Notes under the pieces: model-generated | Database searches by the model: none | What the model was told of the DNA's origin: nothing | The model's input: the letters and a program-made list of their open reading frames with translations, nothing else | Shown here: positions 34,953-43,768 of the stretch, piece by piece | Layout of the letters: each line of letters begins with the position of its first letter | How positions within the stretch are numbered: position 1 is the first letter of the stretch | Program-made: the position numbers and the translations under genes | NCBI RefSeq assembly: GCF_002243645.1 | Contig: NZ_CP017704.1 | Location: 62,001-126,000 of the forward strand | Length of the DNA: 64,000 nt | Direction of reading: 5' to 3' | Origin: Peribacillus simplex NBRC 15720 = DSM 1321 | GTDB lineage: Bacteria > Bacillota > Bacilli > Bacillales > DSM-1321

Positions 34953-36641
34953 TTATAGTTTTTTAGGCTTGAATGCTTCTGCAGCTCCTGGCGGTCCGCC
35001 AAATGGCTTGGCCATTGGCCCCACAGTTTCCATATCAACAACGATCATTGAAGGTTTACGTCTTTCCTTTGCCTTTTTCAGTTCGGATATGAATTCATCT
35101 CCAGAACCAATACGGACTGCATCAAAATGCATGGACTCAGCCAGTTTCACAAAATCAGGACTCAATAAATCCACGGCTACCTGCCGGCCATATGCGGCTG
35201 TTTGAATATTGCGAAGGACCCCATAGCCTGAGTCATCGAACAATACGATGATCACTGGTAAGTTTTCTTCGGCTGCTGTGACCATTTCCCCGACATTCAC
35301 CATAAACCCACCGTCTCCAGCCATAAGAACGACGGTTTTATCTTGACATCCCATTTGGGCACCGATCGCAGTTGGAAGACCTTGACCAATTCCGCCGCCT
35401 GAAGCATGAATGGATGTTCTCGGTTCATAGATTTCAAATAAACGGCTGCCCCAAACGTTTGCCTGTACGGTTACGTCACGAACTAGAATGGTATCGTCAG
35501 GCAATATCTCCCTCATGCCATCTACAAATTGCTCAAAAGGTCCAAGCGTTTCCCTGAGTTGAGTGCGCACTTCATTTCTAAGCGAAAGGACTTCTTGTAA
35601 ATAAGAAGGCTCCGCATGAACTGAATTTCCTTCGAGCTTTTGAATGATGGCAGCTAGCATATCTTTTGCATCGCCAACCAAACCTATTGTGGCTTTATAG
35701 TTCCGGTTAATGGCCTGCCAATCCGCATCGATCGCTATATGTTCTTCCGGCACCGGCACTTTCCAGTTGGATGTTTCATTCCCTCTAAACCTTACACCTA
35801 CGCTAATCAATAAATCTGCATTTCTTAAAAACTCTTTTGTTGTTTCATATGCCGCAAAATGACCTATGCATTGTTCATGGTTTTCTGGGATCGAACCTTT
35901 TCCTGACTGACTGGTTATAACCGCTGCACCAAGGATTTCCGCCAATTTTTGCAGCTCTTGCGAAGCATTGGCACTGATGACTCCGCCTCCTGCCCATATT
36001 ACAGGACGGCGTGCGCCAACCATTTTTTGCACAGCTTGTTCGGGAATAAATGGCGTTGGATTTGTTGCAGATGTTGAAGCCGGCAGCCCTTCAAGTGAAA
36101 GATCTTCTATGATCGCCGATTGATAATCAATGGGAATTTCCAGTGTAACCGGTCCCGTTGGTGCAGTTAACGCTTCTTGGATCGCCTTCCTTACTACTGC
36201 TGCAGATTGCTCAGGGTTTCTAAGCCTCACTGCATTTTTACAAGCTCCGCTCATCATTGAAAGCTGGTCTTTACACTCATGTATGTACCCTTTGCCTGTA
36301 CCAAGGTAAGAAGAAGCCACCTCACCGGTAAGATGCAGAAGGGGGACACCTGCTGCCCAAGCTTCCACTAGTGAACCAGCAGCATTACCTGCCCCTGTTC
36401 CGGTACTGGTAATCACTACACCCAATTTCCCAGTGGCGCGGGCATATCCATCAGCCATATTGACGGCACCGCTTTCACCGCGTGAACAAATGAGTTTGAT
36501 GCTACCTTCTCTAAGAATTGCATCATAGATGGGCATATTGTGAATACTGACAATCCCGAAAGCAGCTTCCACTCCTGCTTGAACCAGCTCCTTTACGATG
36601 GAATCGGCGGTCGTAAACTCTATTTCTTCATGTATTTTCAT
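34953..36641 (-). CDS. ThDP-dependent decarboxylase/synthase (acetolactate synthase-like)
   Basis: A 562-residue three-domain thiamine diphosphate enzyme: Pyr domain with the catalytic Glu56 (SRGESGAVNMADGYARATG), central domain (RRPVIWAGGGV), and PP domain with the Mg/ThDP motif starting GDGGFMVN. The family includes acetolactate synthase, benzoylformate decarboxylase and sulfoacetaldehyde acetyltransferase; there are no regulatory features of anabolic IlvB. Together with the ALDH gene that follows, decarboxylation of an aromatic 2-oxo acid is the best guess. It is preceded by an SDR gene in the same operon. Confidence 0.88.
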   Translation of the reverse strand: MKIHEEIEFTTADSIVKELVQAGVEAAFGIVSIHNMPIYDAILREGSIKLICSRGESGAVNMADGYARATGKLGVVITSTGTGAGNAAGSLVEAWAAGVPLLHLTGEVASSYLGTGKGYIHECKDQLSMMSGACKNAVRLRNPEQSAAVVRKAIQEALTAPTGPVTLEIPIDYQSAIIEDLSLEGLPASTSATNPTPFIPEQAVQKMVGARRPVIWAGGGVISANASQELQKLAEILGAAVITSQSGKGSIPENHEQCIGHFAAYETTKEFLRNADLLISVGVRFRGNETSNWKVPVPEEHIAIDADWQAINRNYKATIGLVGDAKDMLAAIIQKLEGNSVHAEPSYLQEVLSLRNEVRTQLRETLGPFEQFVDGMREILPDDTILVRDVTVQANVWGSRLFEIYEPRTSIHASGGGIGQGLPTAIGAQMGCQDKTVVLMAGDGGFMVNVGEMVTAAEENLPVIIVLFDDSGYGVLRNIQTAAYGRQVAVDLLSPDFVKLAESMHFDAVRIGSGDEFISELKKAKERRKPSMIVVDMETVGPMAKPFGGPPGAAEAFKPKKL

Positions 36642-36667
36642 CGCATAATCCTACCTTTTTAATAAAT

Positions 36668-37468
36668 TTAAAGTGCCTTTCCGATCGCTCCTGCCGTCTC
36701 AATCGTCGAACCCGCTACATAACTTGCTTTGTCTGAAGCAAGGAAAACAATGACACTGGCCACTTCTTCCGCTTCCCCTACGCGGCCGAGAGGGATATTC
36801 CGTTTTTTCGCAAGGTCTCCGTAATACTCTTCAGGGTCCATATCAGGCGCATTTTTCAATCTTCTTCGCTCCCATTGATCGGTCCGGATCAATCCAAGAC
36901 TCACTGAATTAACCAATATATTGTCAAAGGCCAATTCCTGGGACAAGGTTTTGCTTAAATTAAGGAGACCAGCCCTTGCTGCTGCAGTCGCTACCATATG
37001 ACGTTCAGGTTCTTTAGCAAGCGTTGCATTAATATTAATAATCCGCCCTCCTCCCCTTTTCACTAAATGAGGATGTGAAGCACGAACGGCATATATAATG
37101 GCAAAGAACTTTAACTGAATCTGTTCTTCCCACTGCTCATCCGTTATGTCAAAAAAGTGACCCATCACGCTTTGACCGGCTGCATTCACTAATATATCGA
37201 TTCCACCAAACCTCTCAGCGGTACCATTAATGAAAGAATCCACATCCGATTTTGAGGTGACATCACATGTTGATGCAAAAATATCTGCCTTATCACCAAA
37301 TGAGAGCAATTGACTTTGTGCACTTTCCATACGCTCTGTACTTCTGCCGCATATAGCCACTTTCGCTCCTTCAGCTAAAAACATTTCTGCTGTTTTTAAT
37401 CCCACGCCCGACGTGCCGCCCATAATGACAGCAACTTTTCCTTGCAATCCTAAATCCACTCTCATCAC
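36668..37468 (-). CDS. SDR-fold protein lacking the Tyr-Lys catalytic pair
   Basis: A 266-residue SDR-fold protein. The nucleotide loop is MGGTSGVG (16-23) and NAAG stands at 95-98. Where classical SDRs have Tyr-x3-Lys, this protein has Thr161 and Arg165 (VATAAARAGLLN), and the catalytic Ser is also not evident in INATLAKEPERH. Such atypical SDRs occur in catabolic clusters, and their activity is uncertain. It could be a structural, substrate-binding or altered-chemistry member. It sits between the extradiol dioxygenase gene and the ThDP enzyme gene. Confidence 0.85.
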   Translation of the reverse strand: MMRVDLGLQGKVAVIMGGTSGVGLKTAEMFLAEGAKVAICGRSTERMESAQSQLLSFGDKADIFASTCDVTSKSDVDSFINGTAERFGGIDILVNAAGQSVMGHFFDITDEQWEEQIQLKFFAIIYAVRASHPHLVKRGGGRIININATLAKEPERHMVATAAARAGLLNLSKTLSQELAFDNILVNSVSLGLIRTDQWERRRLKNAPDMDPEEYYGDLAKKRNIPLGRVGEAEEVASVIVFLASDKASYVAGSTIETAGAIGKAL

Positions 37469-37558
37469 TCCTTTTCAAAGCTTTTCCTTAAACGCTGTCC
37501 TTTAATATAGAAGAAGCTAACTACGCGCAAGAATAATGGGAGGAAATAAAAATCCTCC

Positions 37559-38497
37559 TCATTTTTCCGCCATGACTGAATCATCTATATGAGAATCAAC
37601 CCAGCCCGGATCAGGATCTCCTCCCATTGCTTTGCGGGCTTCAGGTTTCGGCGGCCCTGCAATCCCCCACTGATCCATTAAATGCGGGACCCGTTTCCAT
37701 ACACGTGCTCTCCACTCAGATTCATCTTCGATCGTTTCCAGGTAACATGTATACTCCATTACAAAACCGCCTGGGTCTTGAAAATAACAGAAAATATTGT
37801 CTCCAGGCCCATGACGTCCAGGTCCCCAAAGTTCTGACAAGCCCGCTTTTCGCACATTGCTTATTCCTCGCATCAGTTCATCCACCGAATCGACTTCGTA
37901 TGCGATATGATTGACTGACGCATGCTCATCTTGATTGAAGGCAATGGAGTGATGCTTCCTGTTGCACCGCAGGAATGACATTTGGTGCTCACTCCAATCA
38001 GTAACTTTAAAACCAAGTACATTCGTATAAAACTCAACGATCATATCTAAGTTCTTCGTGTTCATTACAACATGATTCAGTTTCACTGGATCAACATTTT
38101 TCTTGCTCCAAATACTCGTTTGTACTTCCACCCAAGCCGAGAGCTCAATTACGCGGTTTTCCGGATCAATAAACCGCAGGCCATAACCGGCACCTGCTTC
38201 ATCCAAATATCCAGGTGGTTCAATAATTCGAACGCCCTTCGATTGTAATATCCCAGCTGCACGATCCACCGCATTTTTATCGACCATGCCAAAAGCTATA
38301 TGATGCAAACCTCGTTTTTCTCCCTTGTGAAGGCTTAAAATATGATGTTCCGGTCCAGCCCCGCGGAAATAAACCGTATTCTCCTCTTCCGGAACATCCA
38401 CTCTATCCAATCCCCAAACCTTTTCATAAAACTCTGCTTGATCGTCGAAATTCGGAGTTATCATGCTTATATGTCGTAAATGAGTAATCCCAAGCAT
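37559..38497 (-). CDS. Type I extradiol ring-cleavage dioxygenase (VOC family)
   Basis: A 312-residue two-domain VOC protein like catechol 2,3-dioxygenase/BphC. Fe(II) ligands in the second domain are His142 (KLNHVVM), His197 (VNHIAYEV) and Glu248 (FVMEYT). The LRHISMITPN N-terminal domain and the C-terminal tail KRVPHLMDQWGIAGPP are typical of the subgroup that includes 2,3-dihydroxybiphenyl-like and heterocyclic catechol dioxygenases. It would cleave the ring of the catechol made by the Rieske enzyme and diol dehydrogenase. The corresponding hydrolase may be the broken gene at 40274-41028. Confidence 0.9.
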   Translation of the reverse strand: MLGITHLRHISMITPNFDDQAEFYEKVWGLDRVDVPEEENTVYFRGAGPEHHILSLHKGEKRGLHHIAFGMVDKNAVDRAAGILQSKGVRIIEPPGYLDEAGAGYGLRFIDPENRVIELSAWVEVQTSIWSKKNVDPVKLNHVVMNTKNLDMIVEFYTNVLGFKVTDWSEHQMSFLRCNRKHHSIAFNQDEHASVNHIAYEVDSVDELMRGISNVRKAGLSELWGPGRHGPGDNIFCYFQDPGGFVMEYTCYLETIEDESEWRARVWKRVPHLMDQWGIAGPPKPEARKAMGGDPDPGWVDSHIDDSVMAEK

Positions 38498-38562
38498 TTT
38501 TTATACCTCCCATAATTTAGCCCTTTAGATAATTTGCATTGGGCCATATTTAACAATCTAAT

Positions 38563-38608
38563 CGAAAAGGGCGCCTCATTAATTTTCATAATGCAGGTGC
38601 CCTTTTCG
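38563..38608 (-). terminator. Hairpin between cupin and extradiol genes
   Basis: CGAAAAGGGCGCCT (38563-38576) pairs with AGGTGCCCTTTTCG (38595-38608), allowing one G-U. There is no clear U-run, so it may be an mRNA-stabilising or attenuating hairpin in place of a full terminator. Confidence 0.5.
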
Positions 38609-38617
38609 GCTAAATGA

Positions 38618-39151
38618 TCAGTCTTTAATGATGGCTTCTCTTTCTTTAGAGCGTTGTTTACGCAGTTCTTCCAGGTCACTGCCTTCAGGATATGTCGGTA
38701 AGTTAGGCTTCACTGCCCCTAACATCACGAGCATGCGCGCCTCCACATCCCCGTCATTCCTAATTCCCCGATAAACACCTGGTGGGCTGCTGATACAGTC
38801 TCTCGCACTTAATTTAATTTCATGCACTTCACTGTAGCTATCCTCTTGAATTAATGCAGTGACTTCTCCCTCAAGAATGAAAAACACTTCTTCAACATCG
38901 TCGTGAAGGTGTAAAGGACCAATACATCCTGGAGGAAGCACCATTGTACTTAAAGTGAAATGTTCACCTGCAATTACATTCGTATCGTTATTGGCAGTGG
39001 CACCACGTCCGATATATCTCATCTGTGCACGTCTATAAGCGGGATCGATTTCTTCTTGGAACTTCAAGACATTCCAATCAAGCGAACGGTCTTTCAATCG
39101 GGCAACATATTTTTTTTCAAATTCCTTCACTGAAAAAGCTTCTTTTGTCAT
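38618..39151 (-). CDS. Cupin-domain protein
   Basis: A 177-residue single cupin. Motif 1 is LHLHDDVEEVFFILEG (His81, His83, Glu87/88 as metal ligands). Motif 2 reads PPGVYRGIRN, with Arg in place of the usual His, so the metal site may be three-ligand. Such proteins bind small aromatic or sugar compounds or act as isomerases or dioxygenases. It is the first gene of the dioxygenase operon, just downstream of an operator-like palindrome, and could be an enzyme of the pathway. The ATG follows GGGGAGGAA. Confidence 0.82.
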   Translation of the reverse strand: MTKEAFSVKEFEKKYVARLKDRSLDWNVLKFQEEIDPAYRRAQMRYIGRGATANNDTNVIAGEHFTLSTMVLPPGCIGPLHLHDDVEEVFFILEGEVTALIQEDSYSEVHEIKLSARDCISSPPGVYRGIRNDGDVEARMLVMLGAVKPNLPTYPEGSDLEELRKQRSKEREAIIKD

Positions 39152-39195
39152 TTTAAAATTCCTCCCCTATTTGTTGTTTCTAAACCACTTTATGT

Positions 39196-39218
39196 TTTAT
39201 AAGCAAAACAGTGTTTTG
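39196..39218 (-). promoter_or_regulatory. Putative IclR-type operator and -10 of the dioxygenase operon
   Basis: CAAAACAGTGTTTTG (39204-39218) is a near-perfect palindrome 53 bases upstream of the cupin ATG. A minus-strand TATAAA (39196-39201) adjoins it. The neighbouring IclR regulator is the natural candidate to bind. Confidence 0.5.
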
Positions 39219-39349
39219 TCTATGAATTAAGTCTAAAATGAAACCGCTTCATTGTCAATGAGTTTTTAGAATATTTAAAACTATTTTTATAATCCGAACG
39301 CTCACCGCTTTGGGATAATCTTGTAACGATTAGATTTCCCTAACGAAAA

Positions 39350-39384
39350 AAAGTGTGGATACCCTAATGGGAGATCCACACTTT
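39350..39384 (-). terminator. Terminator of the iclR gene
   Basis: AAAGTGTGGA and its complement form a 10-bp stem with an inner CCC/GGG pairing. On the minus strand a T-rich tract (TTTTTTTCG) follows. Confidence 0.75.
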
Positions 39385-39426
39385 CGAAAGATATTCAATT
39401 ATTAATAGATTGGCACTCAAGCATGT

Positions 39427-40242
39427 TCAGACATCTTCGTGTTGATACAGCTTTACCCCACTATATCCCATATAAACGGATAACTGCCGAGAAACTTCCA
39501 AAAGTTTCGGCAAGGCAATTTTATCGATGAAATCTTCCTGGTAAGCAGACTCTGTTGCCACGACATTCAAGGCAGCCAATACTTTCCCAGTCCTGTCAAA
39601 AATCGGAGCGGCAACAGAACGGATGCCAGGGTGGAATTCCCCGCTTGTCATCGAATAACCATTTTGCCGAATCAATTCCAGCTGTTTTTGAAATTCACCC
39701 GGCGCGGTGAGTGTTTTGTCTGTATAAGGAGTTAGGTTTGAGATTTTGAACATTTGCATTAGCATTTCTTTCGGTTGATATGCCAATAGTAATTTCCCAT
39801 TGGCCAAAGCATGTGCCGGCAGCCGCAAACCTATGTTCACATTGACAGCGGATACACCTCTTATTGGGGCACTTCCAACATAAACAACTTCCTGTCCATC
39901 CAAAATGGACAGATGGCAGGAGGCTCCGATTTCATCACGCAAGGTCTCCATATAAGGTTGGACAATTTCCTGGAATTTCAAGCTATTCAAATAGCTGAAT
40001 CCCAATTCAAGAACCTTTGGCGTTAAACTATAACGTTTGGTATGTTCATCCTGAGACAAATAACCAATATTTTGTAATGTGAATAATAAACGATACGGTA
40101 CCGTTCTGCTTACTCCCAGTTGTTTTGCAATTTCTGAAAGAGATAAACTTGGCTGTACTTCATTAAAGAGCTTAATGATTTCCAACCCTCTAACCAATGA
40201 ATTAGCACTATATTTCTCTTTCTCTTTTTCTTCGCTTGCCAT
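39427..40242 (-). CDS. IclR family transcriptional regulator
   Basis: A 271-residue IclR regulator. The N-terminal winged helix includes SLSEIAKQLGVSRTVPYRLLFTLQNIGYL. The C-terminal effector domain has LRDEIGASCHLSILDGQEVVYVG, LPAHALANGKLLLAY and the closing FHPGIRSVAAPIFDRTGKVLAALN. IclR proteins typically control aromatic catabolism in response to pathway compounds. The ATG at 40242 is preferred: earlier in-frame codons fall inside the broken hydrolase gene that precedes it. It lies upstream of, and on the same strand as, the dioxygenase operon, separated by a terminator. Confidence 0.9.
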   Translation of the reverse strand: MASEEKEKEKYSANSLVRGLEIIKLFNEVQPSLSLSEIAKQLGVSRTVPYRLLFTLQNIGYLSQDEHTKRYSLTPKVLELGFSYLNSLKFQEIVQPYMETLRDEIGASCHLSILDGQEVVYVGSAPIRGVSAVNVNIGLRLPAHALANGKLLLAYQPKEMLMQMFKISNLTPYTDKTLTAPGEFQKQLELIRQNGYSMTSGEFHPGIRSVAAPIFDRTGKVLAALNVVATESAYQEDFIDKIALPKLLEVSRQLSVYMGYSGVKLYQHEDV

Positions 40243-40273
40243 TTGAGTATTCCCCCCGTTGTGAATAAATCTC

Positions 40274-41028
40274 ATTTTCTCCTGACTATAACCCATTCAG
40301 TAAAGCTTTCTTCATACCTTGAAAGAAGAACTTGCAGTATATGTACATTTTTTTCTGGAAGTTCATTTGGTGAATGTTTTTGATGCATACTTCAATAGTT
40401 GCAAACCTGTTGTCTTTAGCATCCGTAACATCCCTGGATCCTGCTGATAACATCGGGACAGATATTGAAGATAGGATGTCCATTTGGTTTAAATTTGATA
40501 AAGAGAAGGAAAATGACCGGTATCCTGAGGGAAGCACTTGCGGCAATATTGTTTCGCTTCCTTCTAGACAGAAACATTTGGCGTCGGTAGCGCACTGCCC
40601 TCTGCTATGCATGTTCTTCTGATTCACGTTTCGATGGATTGTAATCTATACAGATGTTTCCGTTTACTTTCTTCCATACTAACAACAGCTGCCCCACGTG
40701 TCGCATCAGATATGATCAACGCCTTCACAACTTCCGGAATACGGCTAGTAGAATCGAGCAATTGCCGAGCAGGTATACCGACTGCAGACTAAACTTTCAC
40801 GGAATTCTTTCAATATATCTGCAAACTGAGAAAAATCCTGAAATTCTTCTTTTGGATCAGAACTTTCACCGAACCCTGGTGCATCCCTATGCAATTACTC
40901 TAAATTCTTCATTCATCTGACCGAGCTGGTATCTCCTTGTTTTCCAAACCATGCAGGATAACAAGCGCTTTTCCTTATCCCTATTCCAGATAATGAATCG
41001 GGCATTCTACTAATTGGCTAATTGGCAT
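40274..41028 (-). pseudogene. Alpha/beta hydrolase pseudogene
   Basis: Fragments of one hydrolase follow each other in changing frames on the minus strand. They are a start MPISQLVECPIHYLE with a ribosome-like GAAAGGG, LVILHGL, then NEEFRVIA, then DAPGFGESSDPKEEFQDFSQ after a one-base shift, RIPEVVKALIISDATRGAA, LNQMDILSSISVP, and a tail ending near 40274. The nucleophile elbow (GxSxG) region is damaged. The segment pattern matches carbon-carbon bond hydrolases and enol-lactonases of aromatic pathways. At least three frameshifts and several stops make it non-functional. It directly precedes iclR. Confidence 0.8.
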
Positions 41029-41749
41029 CCCTTTCTACCCTTTACTCTTCATGTTTAAATAGAATAGTGTATATGTGTCAATTAAAGCATATTTACATAT
41101 ATAAAACTATTTGGAAGACCTAGCTTAATTGACGTATCGATAGAAAAGCCCAACATAACCAAAGATAACCAATTTTACAAGTAAAAACAAATAAAGAATT
41201 TTACTACATCGATATTTTCTGCCAAATCATGTTTTTTTCCATATTAAGTATTTCATATATAAAACAATATAAATGAATTATAGATTTTCCTGATTTTAAA
41301 TTCAATATCAACAAGTCAGAATTTTTAATAATTTGATAATAATTAGTTTTTTTGACACAAAAGATTAAATCTACTTCCATTTTAAGTCCGTTAGAGGTCC
41401 ACCCACTCATTTGATTAAATGTTTCTCAAAAAAAGTACAAAAGGATGCAACGGAGTTCGATTTTCAAATTGAAAGCGCTTATAAATTGTTTATTCCTAAA
41501 ATAGAAAATTATCAAAATATTAAATTGACAATCAAATTATTTTAATTTATCGTTAAGAAAGTGAAACTTTGTTTTCCTTACAAAACATTACCGTTGTTTT
41601 TTTATCTTTCAATACTTTAAAGAAAGGCGGGATAAAGTTCTTAAATGAAAAATCTAAACTAGTACCTTTCTAAAGAGATAACCTTAAAACACTTATACTC
41701 AAGGGTAAGCGTTTTTAGGAATGCTAAAAAGCGACAAGGAGATGGTATT
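41029..41749. other. AT-rich promoter region of the 41750 MFS gene
   Basis: No gene is seen in about 720 bases of very AT-rich DNA. It contains a cre-like box (listed separately) and GACAAGGAG before the MFS ATG. On the minus strand TTGACA near 41079 may be the old promoter of the hydrolase pseudogene. Confidence 0.45.
41469..41483 (+). promoter_or_regulatory. cre-like CcpA box
   Basis: TTGAAAGCGCTTATA matches WTGNAANCGNWNNCW except for one position (T for C). It lies 267 bases upstream of the MFS start and could mediate glucose repression of the carrier. Confidence 0.5.
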
Positions 41750-43039
41750 ATGTTAAATGGGCAAAAAAGATGGTTGTATATTGCCGTTCCAATTTTTTTC
41801 TTTTGGTTTTTTGGACAAATTGATAAGGTTGGCATTTCCATCATTCAAACAGATCCAGAATTCTTACATGCACTCGGTATGACAGGCGATGACAAAAATG
41901 CAAAGATCGGTCTTCTATCTTTTGTATTCACCATTGCTTATGGAGTTTCAAACCTTTTTTGGGGCTTCATCATTGATAAATTAGGTGCCCGAAAAACAGC
42001 CATCGCTGGTTTATTCGTTTGGACACTCACGATGATTATGTCAGGCATGGCAAATTCATATGAAATGTTTTTAATCAGCAGGGTAATTCTTGGTTTTGGT
42101 GAAGGGATGATGATTCCAGTTTCCGGAAAATTCATTTCTAACTGGTTTAATAAACGCGAATTGGGCAGGGCCCAGGCATCATGGCTTACCGGAAACTATT
42201 TAGGTCCGGCAATGGGAGCCGTTGTTTTGGTGCTCGTAATATCTTTACTCCACTGGCAAGCAGCTTTCTTTATGCTTGCGGCATTCAACTTATTTATAAA
42301 TATCCCGATGTTCATCTTCTTGACGCGGAATACACCAGAAGAGCACCCCCGTATAAGTAAGGAGGAATTGGCTTTCATTCGCCAAACGGATGATGAAGTG
42401 AAAGAAACCGCCACCTCCGAGAATAAGAGTTTCGCCCAAGATTATCGTTTCTGGATTGTTTGGTTCGGCATGCTCGTATGCTCTTTCTTATTTTTCGGAA
42501 TCAGCATTTGGCTTCCTACCTACCTCATTGAGGCAAAAGGATTCGAAAAGGAAGGAATGTCGAGCATTACTTCAATTTCCTGGCTATTCGCTTTAGGATT
42601 TGTCTTGGCATGCGGTTTTCTGGCTGACAAAACCAGACGTCCAAGTTTGATGGCCACGATTCTATTTTCATTGACGGCTGTCTTTCTAGCTGTAGCGATC
42701 TTCATCCCCAATCCTATTTTGGCAGGACTATGTATGGGACTGGCTATGGGCTGTCAAGGCGGTGTGTTCCATCTAAGTAATATGCTCATGGTAAAATACT
42801 CAACACCTGAAACGGCAGGACGAGCCGCTGGTCTAATTGGATTCACGAATATCATGGGCGGCTTTTCGAGCTATATCATGGGATGGCTTCGTGACTTGTC
42901 TGGCGGGGACTTCAGTACGTCGATCGCCATGCTGATTTTTGCAGCCATCTTAGGTTTGGGAGCTTATTTATTCTCCATTAAGAGAGAAGCCGCAGAGCTG
43001 CGCTTATCACCTATACCTGTACAAAAGATACAAGTATGA
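41750..43039 (+). CDS. MFS transporter, ACS-type organic acid carrier
   Basis: A 429-residue carrier with about 12 segments. It shows FFGQIDKVGISIIQ in segment 1, VSNLFWGFIIDKLGARKTA after segment 2, and ILGFGEGMMIPVSGKFISNWF. These are motifs of the anion:cation symporter family (glucarate, phthalate, hydroxyphenylacetate carriers). The gene is monocistronic, with a terminator after it. It is near the aromatic island but on the opposite strand and separated by 1 kb, so a link with the dioxygenase substrate is possible but not shown. The ATG follows CAAGGAG. Confidence 0.9.
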   Translation: MLNGQKRWLYIAVPIFFFWFFGQIDKVGISIIQTDPEFLHALGMTGDDKNAKIGLLSFVFTIAYGVSNLFWGFIIDKLGARKTAIAGLFVWTLTMIMSGMANSYEMFLISRVILGFGEGMMIPVSGKFISNWFNKRELGRAQASWLTGNYLGPAMGAVVLVLVISLLHWQAAFFMLAAFNLFINIPMFIFLTRNTPEEHPRISKEELAFIRQTDDEVKETATSENKSFAQDYRFWIVWFGMLVCSFLFFGISIWLPTYLIEAKGFEKEGMSSITSISWLFALGFVLACGFLADKTRRPSLMATILFSLTAVFLAVAIFIPNPILAGLCMGLAMGCQGGVFHLSNMLMVKYSTPETAGRAAGLIGFTNIMGGFSSYIMGWLRDLSGGDFSTSIAMLIFAAILGLGAYLFSIKREAAELRLSPIPVQKIQV

Positions 43040-43099
43040 AGCTTAAGCCCCTTGTAAAATCAGGACCAACATTTTTTTTATCACTTTGATGAACTATCC

Positions 43100-43121
43100 A
43101 ACCCTTGAATTTTCAAGGGTT
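43100..43121 (+). terminator. Terminator of the MFS gene
   Basis: AACCCTTGAA and TTCAAGGGTT form a 10-bp stem with a 2-base loop, followed by TTTTTC. Confidence 0.85.
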
Positions 43122-43166
43122 TTTTCTTGAGCTCACTTAAAAGCAAAACGGTAGAATAAAAGTTAG

Positions 43167-43197
43167 AAAGAGCCCATACCAGTAGGTATCGCTCTTT
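43167..43197 (+). terminator. Second terminator hairpin
   Basis: AAAGAGC..ATACC pairs with GGTAT.GCTCTTT with small bulges and is followed by T7. It backs up the first terminator. The remainder of 43198-43364 holds the promoter of the small YppF-like gene. Confidence 0.65.
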
Positions 43198-43364
43198 TTT
43201 TGCATATCCCGATAATTTTTTTTTCAATTCTCCATCTTTAGCCCGAATCATTCCTTTATTTGTATAAATATGTCGATAGTTAAAATATTCAAAAAATGAT
43301 ATTTTTTTGAATACCCATGTTATATTGTTAAAGGAAAAAAATACTTGTCAAGTAAGGTGAGTGT

Positions 43365-43547
43365 GTGAATATAGAAGTTTTAATCCTCCATTATATTCAG
43401 GAAAAACGTCAAAAGCCTAACCATGCCAATGAATTGCTGGATTATATTCAGAATGAATATGTAAACGGAAAGCTGTCGATCTTTCAATATAGAAGTCTCT
43501 GTCAGGACTTATATCTTCGAGGAGCAAAACAAACATCTTCTGGATGA
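43365..43547 (+). CDS. yppF: YppF-like small protein
   Basis: A 60-residue protein starting at GTG, seven bases after AAGG. The sequence HYIQEKRQKPNHANELLDYIQ and YVNGKLSIFQYRSLCQDL matches the YppF family of bacilli, short helical proteins of unknown role. A TATATTG-like -10 lies upstream. It stands alone. The alternative is a YppF paralogue, because the usual yppF neighbours are absent. Confidence 0.75.
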   Translation: MNIEVLILHYIQEKRQKPNHANELLDYIQNEYVNGKLSIFQYRSLCQDLYLRGAKQTSSG

Positions 43548-43698
43548 AACTACACCCTTGTCACAGTCAACCTACTTCCAATTCTGAATGACTTTTGTTT
43601 CTGATTTCCGCAATCGGCCTATCTTTAAGAGCTAAGCCAGCCAGTCATTTACTTAGAGAATAAATCCCTCCCCAGTATGTTCATAACTAAATAAAAGC

Positions 43699-43737
43699 CT
43701 CCTTGATCTGTCTCACCCCAAGACAGACCAAGGAGGT
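43699..43737 (-). terminator. Terminator of the amino-sugar-acid operon
   Basis: CCTCCTTGATCTGTCT pairs with AGACAGACCAAGGAGG (one mismatch) around an 7-base loop. On the minus strand CTTTTATTT follows, 30 bases after the GntP stop. Confidence 0.85.
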
Positions 43738-43768
43738 AAATGCCACTTATTCAGACCTTTATTTTTTA

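Noticed and set aside
33495-36641. Mandelate pathway (benzoylformate decarboxylase plus benzaldehyde dehydrogenase)
   Set aside because: The gene pair fits, but no mandelate dehydrogenase or racemase is present and the ThDP enzyme resembles acetolactate-synthase-like proteins as much as MdlC; kept only as a possibility.
40286-40627. A 113-codon minus-strand open frame as a real gene
   Set aside because: Its parts match only the C-terminal section of the frameshifted hydrolase; it lacks a ribosome site and a complete domain.
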